A stretch of DNA of 64,000 bases, from contig NC_064045.1 of NCBI RefSeq assembly GCF_932526225.1, positions 13,882,442 to 13,946,441 on the forward strand, in the 5' to 3' direction. The translations under genes were made by a program, and so were the position numbers. The DNA comes from Nematostella vectensis. Its lineage: Eukaryota; Cnidaria; Anthozoa; Actiniaria; Edwardsiidae. The notes beneath the pieces were generated by a model, which saw only the letters and a list, made by a program, of their open reading frames with translations, was not told the origin of the DNA and did not search any database. Positions within the stretch are counted from its first letter, which is position 1. Every line of letters starts with the position of its first letter. Shown one piece after another: positions 12,915 to 23,236 of the stretch.

Positions 12915-15659
12915 CTAATAATAAATCATGTCTGGATTATTAGTGGGCTTTAAAAGTCTGCCCGACCTTCTAACTACTGCCTTAGATGGGCTAGGGGAGG
13001 GAGACGCAGCAGGTCCTGGCGATCCTTCTCCTCCTTCGCGTACTGGGGGTCGGTTGGAAGGGCTCGGTAGGGAGCTGGACTCTCCAGATGTCGCCACTGG
13101 TTCATGGACTAACGCTCTTCTGTTCCTTCTGATCTCTGAGCCATTTTCTGTTACCAGTTGGTAGGATCTCGGGCCTGCAAGTTTCTTCTCTATCTCTCCG
13201 TACCTTTGCTGGTCCCTTATGAACACCTTGTCCCCTTGGTGGAGTGTTGGGAGTTCCACAGCTCTGTGGCGAGAGTTGTAGTTATTGGAGTAGCGCTCTC
13301 GATATTCTTGTTCTCTCTTAAGCAGCTGTTCTTGGTCGATCTTTCGGGGTTTTAGGTTCTCGGGGACCGATGGCAACTTGTTACGCAGTTTCCGCCCCAT
13401 CAGAATCTCACTAGGGGTTAGGCCGTTTGCCAGGGGGGCAGAACGGTATGCTAGGAGACCAAGGTGTGGGTTTGTGTTCTTTTGCAGGATGTTCTTGGCG
13501 GTCTGAACCGCTCTTTCGACCTCACCATTTGCTTGTGGGTAGTGTGGAGAGGAGGTGATGTGGGTGAACCCCATGTCCTTGGCAAAGTTGGTAAATTCCT
13601 GGCTAACATACTGGGGTCCGTTATCCGAGACGACTGTGTCCGGTATTCCGTGCAGAGCAAAGATCTCGCACATGTGGCGCGTGACTGCAGCTGAGGTAGT
13701 TGATCCTAGCTTTCGGATTTCAAACCATCGGCTTGCGTAGTCGACAACGATAAGGTAGTCGGTCTGCTCTAGTTCAAAGAGGTCTGTACCGACCCGGCTC
13801 CATGGTAGGTTTGGGAAAGACAGCGCCATAAGGGGTTCTCTTGGCTCTGGTCTAAGTTTGGCGCAAGTTTGGCATCTGTTGACCATTGCTTCTATCTGCT
13901 TGGTTATGAGCGGCCACCACACCGAGGAGCTCGCGCGCCCTTGGCACTTGGTAATGCCAAGATGGCCTTCATGAATGGTCTTCAGCATCTCTAGTTGCAT
14001 GCTTGAGGGGATAACTAGCCTGTGATCATACATCAGGATTCCTCGGTTGACCGTCAAGTGTTGCTTCTTCTCCCAGTATGGCTTTAGGAGTGGTAGGGAT
14101 GGCATAATGGGAGGCCATCCCTCTAAGCAGTAGGTCTTCACCTGCTTGCATATGGCGTCGCAGTCCTGGGCTTCCTGGATGTCTTTGAGGCGCCGTTCCG
14201 TTGCAGGTAGGGACTCTAGGACTGATTCGCTGTGTTCTTCTAATTCCTCGATTTGTTTTAAGTCCTGGGGAGTGGGACTGCCTGTGGGTGCACGAGACAG
14301 GGCGTCCGCTGTGTTTTGGTGCACTCCTTGCACGTAAGTGACCTCTGGTGAATACCTGGCCATTCGGAGGCGAAACCTCAAAACCCTCGGGGGCAGCTTG
14401 GAGAGGTCTGTGCTTGAGAGAAGGGGTACCAGTGGGCGGTGGTCCGTTTCTAGGGTGAATGGTGTCCCAAGGATGTAGTCTGAGAACTTTTCACATGCCC
14501 ACGTGGCGGCCAGCGCCTCCTTCTCGATGACTGCGTATCGCTTCTCCGTGTCGTTTAGAGAGCGTGAAGCGAAGGCAATTGGGCGCCGGTTACCGCTGCT
14601 GTCGCTTTGCAGTAAGGCTGCTCCAAGCCCATCCTGGCATGCATCGGCAGCGACGATGCTTCGTTTGTTTGGATCGTAGTGTGCCAGCACATCTGTAGAG
14701 GTCAGTTTCGTCTTGATCGCCTGAAAGGCCTTTTCCTGAGGCTGATCCCAAAGCCACTGCTGCTCTTTCTTAAGTAGCTGGCGTAGGGGCTCATTGATGG
14801 TTGCTAGGTCGGGTATAAATTTGGCCAGCTGGTTGACCATACCATTGAAACGCTGGAGCTCTGTCACAGTGGTAGGTCGGGGAAAATCTTGGATTGCTTT
14901 GGTTTTCTCCGGGTCTGCTTCTACCCCATCCTCCGAGATTACATGCCCGAGAAACTTCATGCGCTGTTTAGAGAACTCACATTTCTCGTTCAATGTGACT
15001 CCAGCGTCCTTGAGCCGCTGTAACACTTTTCGGACACGGCTGTCGTGAAGCTCCTGTGTCGGCCCATGTATGAGGATGTCATCCATGTGACAAACTGTGC
15101 CATCGAGGCCCTCTAGGATTCGAGACATGGTACGCTGAAATATCTCAGGGGCTGAGCTGATTCCAAATGGGAGGCGGTTGAAGCAGTACCTGCCAAATGG
15201 TGTGACAAAGGTGGTGAGCAACCGAGACTCCTCGTCGAGGGGTATTTGCCAAAATCCAGAGTTGGCGTCTAGCTTGGTGAAGACTTTGCTGTCCTTAAGC
15301 TTTGCCAAGTTCTCGTCGACACTTGCCATAGGGTGGATCTCTCGTTTTACCACCTTGTTCAGCGGTGTCAGGTCAACGCAGATCCTTACATCACCATTGC
15401 GCTTGGGAGCGATCACCATGCCTGAGCACCAGTCTGTGGGCTCACTTACTGGTGAGATTACCTTCTGACGAACCATGGCCAGTAGCTTCTCTTTGACCTT
15501 AGGGAGAAGTGGGTGCGGTACACGTCGGGGTGTGTATAGACAAACTGATACTGCGTCCGGTTTCAGAGGTATCTTGTACTTATCCTTCATGAGGCCCAGC
15601 CCTTTGAATAACTTGGGGAATTCTGCCTTGAAATTAGGGGCGGTCTCCACATTGTGCAC
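12915..15659 (-). CDS. pol: Pol polyprotein of the gypsy element (RT, RNase H, integrase)
   Basis: An uninterrupted 914-codon frame. Reverse transcriptase covers about residues 50-240, with FGRYCFNRLPFGISSAP and the catalytic box HMDDILI (192-194; usually YVDD or YMDD). RNase H follows at about 335-455 (DACQDGLGAALL, EALAATWACE, ETDHRPL, ADALSRAP). Integrase follows: a zinc-binding HEGHLG...CQTC segment (563-599), then catalytic D626, D679 (VVSDNGPQ) and E715, with the usual 35-residue D-E spacing. The C-terminus is a basic tail without an obvious chromodomain. The listed start is the first Met in frame. Expression probably uses frameshifting from gag-protease, 26 bases of overlap. No defect is seen in pol. 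Confidence 0.95.
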   Translation of the reverse strand: MHNVETAPNFKAEFPKLFKGLGLMKDKYKIPLKPDAVSVCLYTPRRVPHPLLPKVKEKLLAMVRQKVISPVSEPTDWCSGMVIAPKRNGDVRICVDLTPLNKVVKREIHPMASVDENLAKLKDSKVFTKLDANSGFWQIPLDEESRLLTTFVTPFGRYCFNRLPFGISSAPEIFQRTMSRILEGLDGTVCHMDDILIHGPTQELHDSRVRKVLQRLKDAGVTLNEKCEFSKQRMKFLGHVISEDGVEADPEKTKAIQDFPRPTTVTELQRFNGMVNQLAKFIPDLATINEPLRQLLKKEQQWLWDQPQEKAFQAIKTKLTSTDVLAHYDPNKRSIVAADACQDGLGAALLQSDSSGNRRPIAFASRSLNDTEKRYAVIEKEALAATWACEKFSDYILGTPFTLETDHRPLVPLLSSTDLSKLPPRVLRFRLRMARYSPEVTYVQGVHQNTADALSRAPTGSPTPQDLKQIEELEEHSESVLESLPATERRLKDIQEAQDCDAICKQVKTYCLEGWPPIMPSLPLLKPYWEKKQHLTVNRGILMYDHRLVIPSSMQLEMLKTIHEGHLGITKCQGRASSSVWWPLITKQIEAMVNRCQTCAKLRPEPREPLMALSFPNLPWSRVGTDLFELEQTDYLIVVDYASRWFEIRKLGSTTSAAVTRHMCEIFALHGIPDTVVSDNGPQYVSQEFTNFAKDMGFTHITSSPHYPQANGEVERAVQTAKNILQKNTNPHLGLLAYRSAPLANGLTPSEILMGRKLRNKLPSVPENLKPRKIDQEQLLKREQEYRERYSNNYNSRHRAVELPTLHQGDKVFIRDQQRYGEIEKKLAGPRSYQLVTENGSEIRRNRRALVHEPVATSGESSSLPSPSNRPPVREGGEGSPGPAASPSPSPSKAVVRRSGRLLKPTNNPDMIYY

Positions 15660-16941
15660 TGCTGCTGCACTCCAGCTGGAGTGCCTGGATTGCTGACTTG
15701 GAAAGTAGATTCTTAGATTGGTTCTTCATGACGTAAACATTTTCGCGGTGTGTCCTCCCTCCGACTGCAAATAAGGCGTCTGTTATCTGTCCTTTTATCA
15801 AGTGGGACAAGTTCACTCCACCGGGTCCTCTGAACATGCTTGTCACCTTGTCCAGTCGCCGGTTTTCCAACCACGGTGCCTTGTCGCCAACCACTGTCAC
15901 CTTTGACCCACTATCAAGTTTCAAGGTACAGGGGTTGTGGTTTATGAGCACTTCCGCTGACCAGAATTCATCGTTGGTGGTGCTCACTTCGCCCATGAAG
16001 TAGCAGTCGTCTAAATAGTAATCTTCCTGGTAGCTTCCTTCCTCTTCTCTATTTACTTCATGCACTTGTTTGTTTGACCGACAGACTACGGCGTAGTGGC
16101 CTGTTTTGCCGCAGTTATGGCACTTTGCATCCTTAGCAGGACAATCTTTCTTGACATGGTCTGCCTTTTTTCCACACCAGTGACAGGAGGTGGAGGAGTT
16201 ATGGCTTCCCGGGGTTGTTGGTCTACGGTCTTGGGTTTGCCTTCTTTTGTTGCCGTTTGTTTTTTGTTGTCCACCGTTGTTACCGTTGTTACCCCGGCCC
16301 TTTCTTTGGTTGTTTCTTCTGTTCGGCTGCCTCTTATCTGTATGGTGAATGGTTTCTGTCTGGCTCGAGTATGGTTTCCCGCTTATCACTTGTCGGTGAG
16401 TTCTTGAGATCTCGGCAGCTCGAAGGCTTTCCACCACCTTATCTAGGCTTGGCACCGGCCGTTCCCTTAAAAGGCGTTCACGTCCACTCTCATCGGTAGT
16501 ACCTATGACTATCTGATCTCGGATGAGAGAGTCCTTCAAGTCACCGAACTCACAAGAGTTGGCTAGATGACGCAGGCGGACGACATATTCGTCGACGGAC
16601 TCGGAGGGCTTCTGTGTTGCAGAGTTGAAAACAAACCGTTCTTACAGCACGTTGCGTTGGGGTACAAAGTATTTTCTAAGCTCTTCTATAATCCTCTTCG
16701 GGTCTTTCCTGTCGGCGTTGGTCAGGGTGGGTAATGAGTTCATTATCTTCTTGCTTTCAGGGCCCATTACAGTGCAAAGTGTTGCGGCTACTATTTCCTT
16801 GCCTGGAGGGGATGTCAATTTCGACCTTAGATCGGTAGCAATGGTATAATAGTCCCATGAGGATTCGAAGTCCCGCCAGTTCTCCACTACGTCTCCCTGT
16901 AACGACATTGGGGGTGGGGCTGGGATCTGATATGTAGCCAT
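15634..16941 (-). pseudogene. gag: gag and protease of the gypsy element, interrupted by one in-frame stop
   Basis: The ATG at 16941 opens the capsid part (MATYQIPAPPPMSL...). An in-frame TAA at 16642-16644 splits it after 99 codons. The same frame then stays open to 15634. The second part has basic and Gln/Asn-rich linkers, two zinc knuckles (CHWCGKKADHVKKDC and CHNCGKTGHYAVVC) and an aspartic protease with its LDSGS active site. Pol continues in the +1 frame from an overlap near 15634-15659. The nonsense codon probably makes this copy unable to produce full-length Gag, so it would depend on other copies to move. Confidence 0.9.
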
Positions 16942-17716
16942 TACTGTAAATAAATTCGCACAATAACAAAGACAGAGTGATAATTTTAAGAAGTAAATAA
17001 CGCTTAAAAAATATCTGAAAAATATGCGCGAAAAAACGTCGCGAAATCGCGAAAAAGATCGTACTAGAAAATTATAGCGTGCGCGGTATACCTGTGTTAC
17101 GGTCCCAGGCCGCGCGCGGTCAAAAACGTCGATGGCACGTTTTATTTTCGTGAATGAAAACTTTTCAAAGCAATCGCCGAGTCTCTAAAAACGGCGCTAA
17201 ACTACGGAAATCGGTACTTTTATCCACTCTAACTCACTGCAATAATTAGAGTTCTGTCTAACTACGGCAAGTGTCCATAAATACTTGTTTTGGGATGGAA
17301 TTCCTCGCTTCTAGGGTTGGAATTTATGATGAATCTGCCGGCTTGTCGTAGTTTATTTCTGACAACGGTAAGCTTGTCTTTGTAAGCTTATTTACAGAAA
17401 ATACTCTTTGAATAAATCAACTCAGCTGTTAAGTCGACGTAGATTGTACTTCCCAGTGTGTGGTAGCTTTCTGTGGTTCTTGTGTTTCTTTCCAGCTCGG
17501 TGAATTGAAGTCGGCGGTATGTTGTCCCTTGGCTTGAACTATACTCGCTGAAGTTTTTGTGCAGAGTGTCGAACGGATCGTGTCTCCCACAGTTTTTTTC
17601 CCTGTTTTTCTTCGGTTTGTCCAACGGAATGTCCCAGATAAAACGCTGACTTGTTTACTTGGATATTAGGCTGCTAAAAACTGATTTTTAGCGGGTCCTC
17701 AGGGCTGCCACCATAT
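16942..17716 (-). other. Untranslated leader of the gypsy element
   Basis: 775 bases between the 5' LTR and the gag ATG. A 78-codon frame (17388-17624) is present but lacks any recognisable domain and is probably chance. No other feature was seen. Confidence 0.6.
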
Positions 17717-17800
17717 TGTACGACGGTCAAGTGCTAAGTGACTTTATTATCTCAAAACCATGACGTCATACAACGTCACGCAATCATACATAATACAACA
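17717..17800 (-). repeat. 5' LTR of the gypsy element (84 bp) with primer-binding region
   Basis: This is the upstream copy for the minus-strand element and supplies its promoter. It contains TGACGTCA, a CREB/ATF-type site. Just inside it, from 17713 downwards on the minus strand, TGGTGGCAGCCCTGAG begins with the TGG expected of a tRNA 3'-end primer site. I cannot name the tRNA. Confidence 0.9.
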
Positions 17801-17852
17801 TTATACATATTATAAAAGGGTAGTTTACATTTCTTGTTGAGTTCTATGCACG

Positions 17853-18378
17853 CTAAACGTATCCACAGTCAAGGACATAGTTTCTGCAAACTTCGGAGGA
17901 AAGCTGAAAAAAAAAGATGTTGTTTGTTATGTTTTTTTTGTTGTTATGTTTTTTTTTGTTCACCCTTATGTTCATGATGGAAGCTCCTATAGGTACAATA
18001 CAATATAGGTACTGCTATAGGGATTATGGTCCTTTCAACATTAGTTTGCAATGTTTATACTTTCAGATGCATCCAATACTAATGAATTGCACTGATGTGG
18101 ATCTTGAAAACATGTAATTAAACAAAGCTTGTGTTCAAGCAATTTTTCAAATTTAAGGAATAATGTGATTAAAATGATTTCTTGTTTGATTGATGTCTGT
18201 ACTAAAAAATAACATTTGACTATTCTATAAATAAACTGTTGCTTTTATGCTTACATTAAACAGTGCCATTTCAAAACATCTTTTGGGGTATCTTTCTGCC
18301 ATATGCCTGTGCCTGAGCATCCATTTCTTTGCAGTACCAAAGCATCCTTCTATTGGGTTCAAATCTGGTGAATATGGT
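17853..18378 (-). pseudogene. 3' exons of a DDE transposase (Tc1/mariner-IS630-like DDE_3), 5' part missing
   Basis: Exon 18255-18378 follows an acceptor TTCCAG and reads PYSPDLNPIEGCFGTAKKWM, then LRHRHMAERYPKR, ending at a GTAAGC donor. It joins in phase to 17853-17903 (LSSEVCRNYVLDCGYV, stop). SPDLNPIE carries the last acidic residue of the DDE triad, and ...FNLSSEVCRNYVLDCGY matches the C-terminal helix of DDE_3 transposases. Upstream exons with the two catalytic Asp residues and the DNA-binding domain are absent: only 470 bp separate this exon from the minisatellite. The gene is therefore truncated, perhaps by array expansion, so this copy is non-autonomous. Confidence 0.8.
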
Positions 18379-18848
18379 CTGGAAGAAAAAGATAGTAGAA
18401 AGATGATTGGTAGGAGGGTCTGAAGGAGCTCCAGGTTTTATACCCCCCCCCCCCCCCTTCAAAGAAAAAAAAAACTACCTGCTTCCAAAGTTTTGTATGA
18501 AATATTTTGTTATATACTGGCCAAGAACATACATGGAAGTTTGAGCATGTCACACAATTTGCTGGACAATATCTGATTGGCAGGTGGGCATTTGGCAATT
18601 TTGATCATATGTGTCTGATGACGGGCAGTAATTTCCAGCTTTGAATGTGTTATTAATTATGAATGTGTGAAAATATAGCATTGCTCAGAGAGAAAAAAAA
18701 GAATTTCGGTTGTAGAGCTAAATTGTTATTAACCTTATGATATTAAACAGTTACATAAATGCAATATCAGCATTGAAGATCCAGAGGTACTGTATTTTCC
18801 TTTTACATTTCACTTGCAAAAAGGCACCTGGAACAAACTTGGTCAAAA

Positions 18849-21800
18849 TTGTATATGGTTGTGTATAGTGTGGATAGATGTGGATGGTGTGGATAAGCTG
18901 TGTATGGTGTGGATAGCTGTGGATGGCTGTAAATGGTGTGGATAGCTGTGGATGGTGTTGATAGCTGTGGATGGTGTGGATAGCTGTGGATGGTGTGGAT
19001 AGCTGTGGATGGTGTGGATAGCTGTGGATGGTGTGGATAGCTGTGTATGGTGTAGATAGCTGTGTATGGCAGTGGATGGTCTGGATAGCTGTGTATGGTG
19101 TGGATAGCTGTGTATGGTGTAGATGGGTGTGTATGGTGTAGATAGCTGTGTATGGTGTGGATAGTTGTGTATGGTGTGGATAGCTGTGTATGGTGTGGAT
19201 AGCTGTGTATGGTGTAGATAGCTGTGTATGGTGTGGATGGCTGTGTATGGTGTAGATAGCTGTGGATAGCTGTGGATGGCTGTGTATGGTGTAGATAGCT
19301 GTGTATGGTGTGGATAGCTGTGGATGGCTGTGTATGGTGTAGATAGCTGTGTATGGTGTGTATGGTTGTGTATAGTGTGGATAGATGTGGATGGTGTGGA
19401 TAGCTGTGGATGGCTGTGTATGGTGTGGATGGCTGTGGATGGTGTGGATAGCTGTGGATGGCTGTGTATGGTGTGGATAGCTGTGGATGGTGTGGATAGC
19501 TGTGGATGGTGTGGATAGCTGTGGATGGTGTGGATAGCTGTGTATGGTGTGGATAGCTGTGGATGGCTGTGTATGGTGTAGATAGCTGTGTATGGTGTGC
19601 ATAGCTGTGGGTGGCTGTGTATGGTGTAGATAGCTGTGTATGGTGTGGATAGCTGTGTATGGTGTGTATGGTTGTGTATAGTGTGGATAGATGTGGATGG
19701 TGTGGATAGCTGTGGATGGCTGTGTATGGTGTGGATGGCTGTGTATGGTGTGGATAGCTGTGGATGGCTGTGTATGGTGTGGATAGCTGTGGATGGTGTG
19801 GATAGCTGTGGATGGTGTGGATAGCTGTGTATGGTGTGGATAGCTGTGGATGGCTGTAAATGGTGTGGATAGCTGTGGATGGTGTTGATAGCTGTGGATG
19901 GTGTGGATAGCTGTGGATGGTGTGGATAGCTGTGGATGGTGTGGATAGCTGTGGATGGTGTGGATAGCTGTGTATGGTGTAGATAGCTGTGTATGGCAGT
20001 GGATGGTCTGGATAGCTGTGTATGGTGTGGATAGCTGTGTATGGTGTAGATGGGTGTGTATGGTGTAGATAGCTGTGTATGGTGTGGATAGTTGTGTATG
20101 GTGTGGATAGCTGTGTATGGTGTGGATAGCTGTGTATGGTGTAGATAGCTGTGTATGGTGTGGATGGCTGTGTATGGTGTAGATAGCTGTGGATAGCTGT
20201 GGATGGCTGTGTATGGTGTAGATAGCTGTGTATGGTGTGGATAGCTGTGGATGGCTGTGTATGGTGTAGATAGCTGTGTATGGTTGTGTATAGTGTGGAT
20301 AGATGTGGATGGTGTGGATAGCTGTGGATGGCTGTGTATGGTGTGGATGGCTGTGGATGGTGTGGATAGCTGTGGATGGCTGTGTATGGTGTGGATAGCT
20401 GTGGATGGTGTGGATAGCTGTGGATGGTGTGGATGGTGTGGATAGCTGTGTATGGTGTGGATAGCTGTGGATGGCTGTGTATGGTGTAGATAGCTGTGTA
20501 TGGTGTGCATAGCTGTGGGTGGCTGTGTATGGTGTAGATAGCTGTGTATGGTGTGGATAGCTGTGTATGGTGTGTATGGTTGTGTATAGTGTGGATAGAT
20601 GTGGATGGTGTGGATAGCTGTGGATGGCTGTGTATGGTGTGGATGGCTGTGTATGGTGTGGATAGCTGTGGATGGCTGTGTATGGTGTGGATAGCTGTGG
20701 ATGGTGTGGATAGCTGTGGATGGTGTGGATAGCTGTGGATGGTGTGGATAGCTGTGGATGATGTGGATAGCTGTGGATGGTGTGGATAGCTGTGTATGGT
20801 GTGTATGGTTGTGTATAGTGTGGATAGATGTGGATGGTGTGGATAGCTGTGTATGGTGTGGATAGCTGTGGATGGCTGTAAATGGTGTGGATAGCTGTGG
20901 ATGGTGTGGATAGCTGTGTATGGTGTGGATAGCTGTGGATGGTGTGGATAGCTGTGGATGGTGTGGATAGCTGTGTATGGCGTATATGGTTGTGTATAGT
21001 GTGGATAGATGTGGATGGTGTGAATAGCTGTGTATGGTGTGGATAGCTGTGGATGGCTGTAAATGGTGTGGATAGCTGTGGATGGTGTGGATAGCTGTGT
21101 ATGGTGTGGATAGCTGTGGATGGTGTGGATAGCTGTGGATGGTGTGGATAGCTGTGGATGGTGTGGATAGCTGTGTATGGTGTAGATAGCTGTGGATGGC
21201 TGTGTATGGTGTGGATAGCTGTGGATGGTGTGGATAGCTGTGTATGGTGTGGATAGCTGTGATGGTGTGGATAGCTGTGTATAGCGTGGATAGCTGTGTA
21301 TGGTGTGGATAGCTGTGTATGGTGTGGATAGCTGTGGATGGCTGTGTATGGTGTGGATAGCTGTGGATGGTGTGGATAGCTGTGTATGGTGTAGATAGCT
21401 GTGTATGGTGTGGATAGCTGTGTATAGCGTGGATAGCTGTGTATGGTGTAGATAGCTGTGTATGGTGTGGATAGCTGTGTATATCGTGGATAGCTGTGTA
21501 TGGTGTGGATGGGTGTGTATGGTGTAGATAGCTGTGGATGGCTGTGTATGGTGTGGATAGTTGTGTATGGTGTGGATAGCTGTGTATGGTGTGGATAGCT
21601 GTGTATGGTGTAGATAGCTGTGTATGGTGTGGATGGCTGTAAATGGTGTGGATAGCTGTGGATGGTGTGGATAGCTGTGTATGGTGTGGATAGCTGTGGA
21701 TGGTGTGGATAGCTGTGGATGGTGTGGTTAGCTGTGGATGGTGTGGATAGCTGTGTATGGTGTAGATAGCTGTGGATGGCTGTGTATGGTGTGGATAGCT

Positions 21801-22375
21801 GTGGATGGTGTGGATAGCTGTGTATGGTGTAGATAGCTGTGTATGGTGTGGATAGCTGTGTATGGTGTGGATAGCTGTGTATGGTGTGGATAGCTGTGGA
21901 TGGCTGTGTATGGTGTGGATAGCTGTGGATGGTGTGGATAGCTGTGTATGGTGTAGATAGCTGTGTATGGTGTGGATAGCTGTGTATAGCGTGGATAGCT
22001 GTGTATGGTGTGGATAGCTGTGTATATCGTGGATAGCTGTGTATGGTGTGGATGGGTGTGTATGGTGTAGATAGCTGTGGATGGCTGTGTATGGTGTGGA
22101 TAGTTGTGTATGGTGTGGATAGCTGTGTATGGTGTGGATAGCTGTGTATGGTGTAGATAGCTGTGTATGGTGTGGATGGCTGTGTATGGTGTAGATAGCT
22201 GTGGATAGCTGTGTATAGCGTGGATAGCTGTGTATGGCGTGGATAGCTGTGTATGGCGTGGATGGCTGTGATGGTGTGGATAGCTGTGTATGGTGTAGAT
22301 AGGTGTGTATGGTTTGGATGGCTGTGTATGGTGTAGATAGCTGTGGATGGTGTGTATCGTGTGTACGTATGGTGT
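18849..22375 (-). repeat. Right subterminal 19-bp minisatellite of the large transposon
   Basis: This is the same 19-bp unit as at 9367-10857 in inverse orientation (GTGTGGATAGCTGTGTATG register), about 185 copies. It shows higher-order structure: rare variants recur at a spacing of about 0.91-0.93 kb (GGCAGTGGATGGTC at 19068 and 19995; GTGCATAGCTGTGGG at 19597 and 20505). A second internal duplication lies around 21.2-21.5 and 21.7-22.1 kb. The minus strand is open in every frame, giving a spurious 1189-codon frame. Confidence 0.95.
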
Positions 22376-22447
22376 GGTATGATACGGTATGATACACTAT
22401 CTTATGATACACTTCAGGATGCGTACTTAAAGTAGTTACCCAATTTT

Positions 22448-23236
22448 GCGCAAAAAGTACCGAAAATGAATGGGTTAAACAATAAGAAAAAAAAATAATA
22501 ATTAAAAAAACGCCTTTGACCTACCTGGGATCGAACCCGCCCTCAAGAACAAAACGGAAACCATACATTCAAATCACCCAGTCCGTATGGCAGCATATTG
22601 CTTTACAGAAGGCTGTAAACGCACAGCTCTGAGATATAGGATGAAAAAAATACAGGTTTATTTGGGCGTCTTGGATCTCTTGGGGGCTCGCTACGCTCGT
22701 GGCCGACCGCGGCAGAACCGCGTTTTGCGGAAAAAATCTTGGACGCGGTAGCCCCTGTTTTGCCGCGAAAAATGTTGCAATAATTTCGGTCATCACTGTA
22801 TTTCGTGCGCCGTGACATCGTAGCGCATCGTCTCGTATTGTGTACAGTAGCGAAGAAAGAAGACGTTGTTTTGGTAACCGTTCTTTTGATATCATTTGAA
22901 ATGCAAAAAACAAATAGAAAAACAGAGCCGCGTGGAATGCTGTTTATTTATATTACTAGTTTAATATTCATCCGTTATTCATGATAAGGCAGCATTGCCG
23001 AAACGTCGAAAAATGATGCTAAGTGATCAACTGTCGAGACAGAAACGAGGCAAGTGCCTGCCCCCATGCTGCACTGCAGGCGTGCGTAGTTACATTCCGA
23101 ACAAGATGGCGGCAAAACAATCTCCCAGAAACGAGTCACAAACTATGCTAGCGACCGATATACGGTAAATTGTGCCGAAAAGCTCCGCTAGAGAGTGACG
23201 ATCTTGCATTGGAAGAAGGAGAGGGGCGATAAGAAG
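22448..23236. promoter_or_regulatory. KATNIP upstream region with repeat debris and a YY1-like site
   Basis: On the minus strand near 22530 the sequence GGTTCGATCCC matches a tRNA-type B box. Without a foldable tRNA body it is more likely a SINE fragment. Around 22670-22790 lies a CG-rich repeat-like piece. CAAGATGGCGGC at 23102-23113 matches the YY1 element common in 5' UTRs and promoters of animal housekeeping genes. It creates a short upstream reading frame before the KATNIP ATG at 23237. Confidence 0.5.

Larger units (their letters stand above)
12692..17800 (-). mobile_element. Ty3/gypsy LTR retrotransposon, Mag-like, nearly intact
   Basis: Flanking 84-bp direct repeats (12692-12775 and 17717-17800) look identical, start TG and end CA, and sit between 4-bp direct copies TTAT (12688-12691 and 17801-17804). 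On the minus strand the order is LTR, leader of about 0.78 kb, gag-protease, pol (RT, RNase H, integrase), purine tract, LTR. The very short LTRs match the Mag lineage of metazoan gypsy elements. Identical LTRs imply a recent insertion. It landed inside the older 13-kb DNA transposon, between its two convergent genes. No envelope-like gene is present. Confidence 0.93.
9329..22441. mobile_element. 13.1-kb DNA transposon with minisatellite (foldback-like) termini
   Basis: Left end 9329-9366 and right end 22404-22441 are 38-bp inverted repeats with one mismatch (GGGTAAGTACTTTAAG versus GGGTAACTACTTTAAG). They are flanked by a 6-bp direct duplication AATTTT at 9323-9328 and 22442-22447. Directly inside each terminus lies the same 19-bp minisatellite, in opposite orientation on the two sides (9367-10857 and 18849-22375). 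The core holds a plus-strand gene fragment (10.9-12.55 kb) and, convergently, the 3' exons of a DDE transposase (17853-18378). Without the later gypsy insertion the element is about 8 kb. Terminal arrays in inverted orientation recall Foldback/Galileo-type elements, but the YSPDLNPIE transposase motif is of the Tc1/mariner-IS630 (DDE_3) kind. A 6-bp duplication is not the TA of Tc1/mariner, so I leave the superfamily open. Confidence 0.85.

Noticed and set aside
18481-18600. An additional transposase exon upstream of the DDE motif
   Set aside because: All three minus-strand frames either stop or lack a donor in the phase required by the exon at 18378.
18843-22412. A 1189-codon open frame on the minus strand (and a 502-codon frame at 9358-10866)
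   Set aside because: Both are stop-free readings of a 19-bp satellite, periodic at 19 residues, with no domain or start context.
22505-22600. tRNA gene on the minus strand
   Set aside because: Only a B-box-like GGTTCGATCCC is present. The T-stem and acceptor stem do not pair, so it is more likely a SINE fragment.
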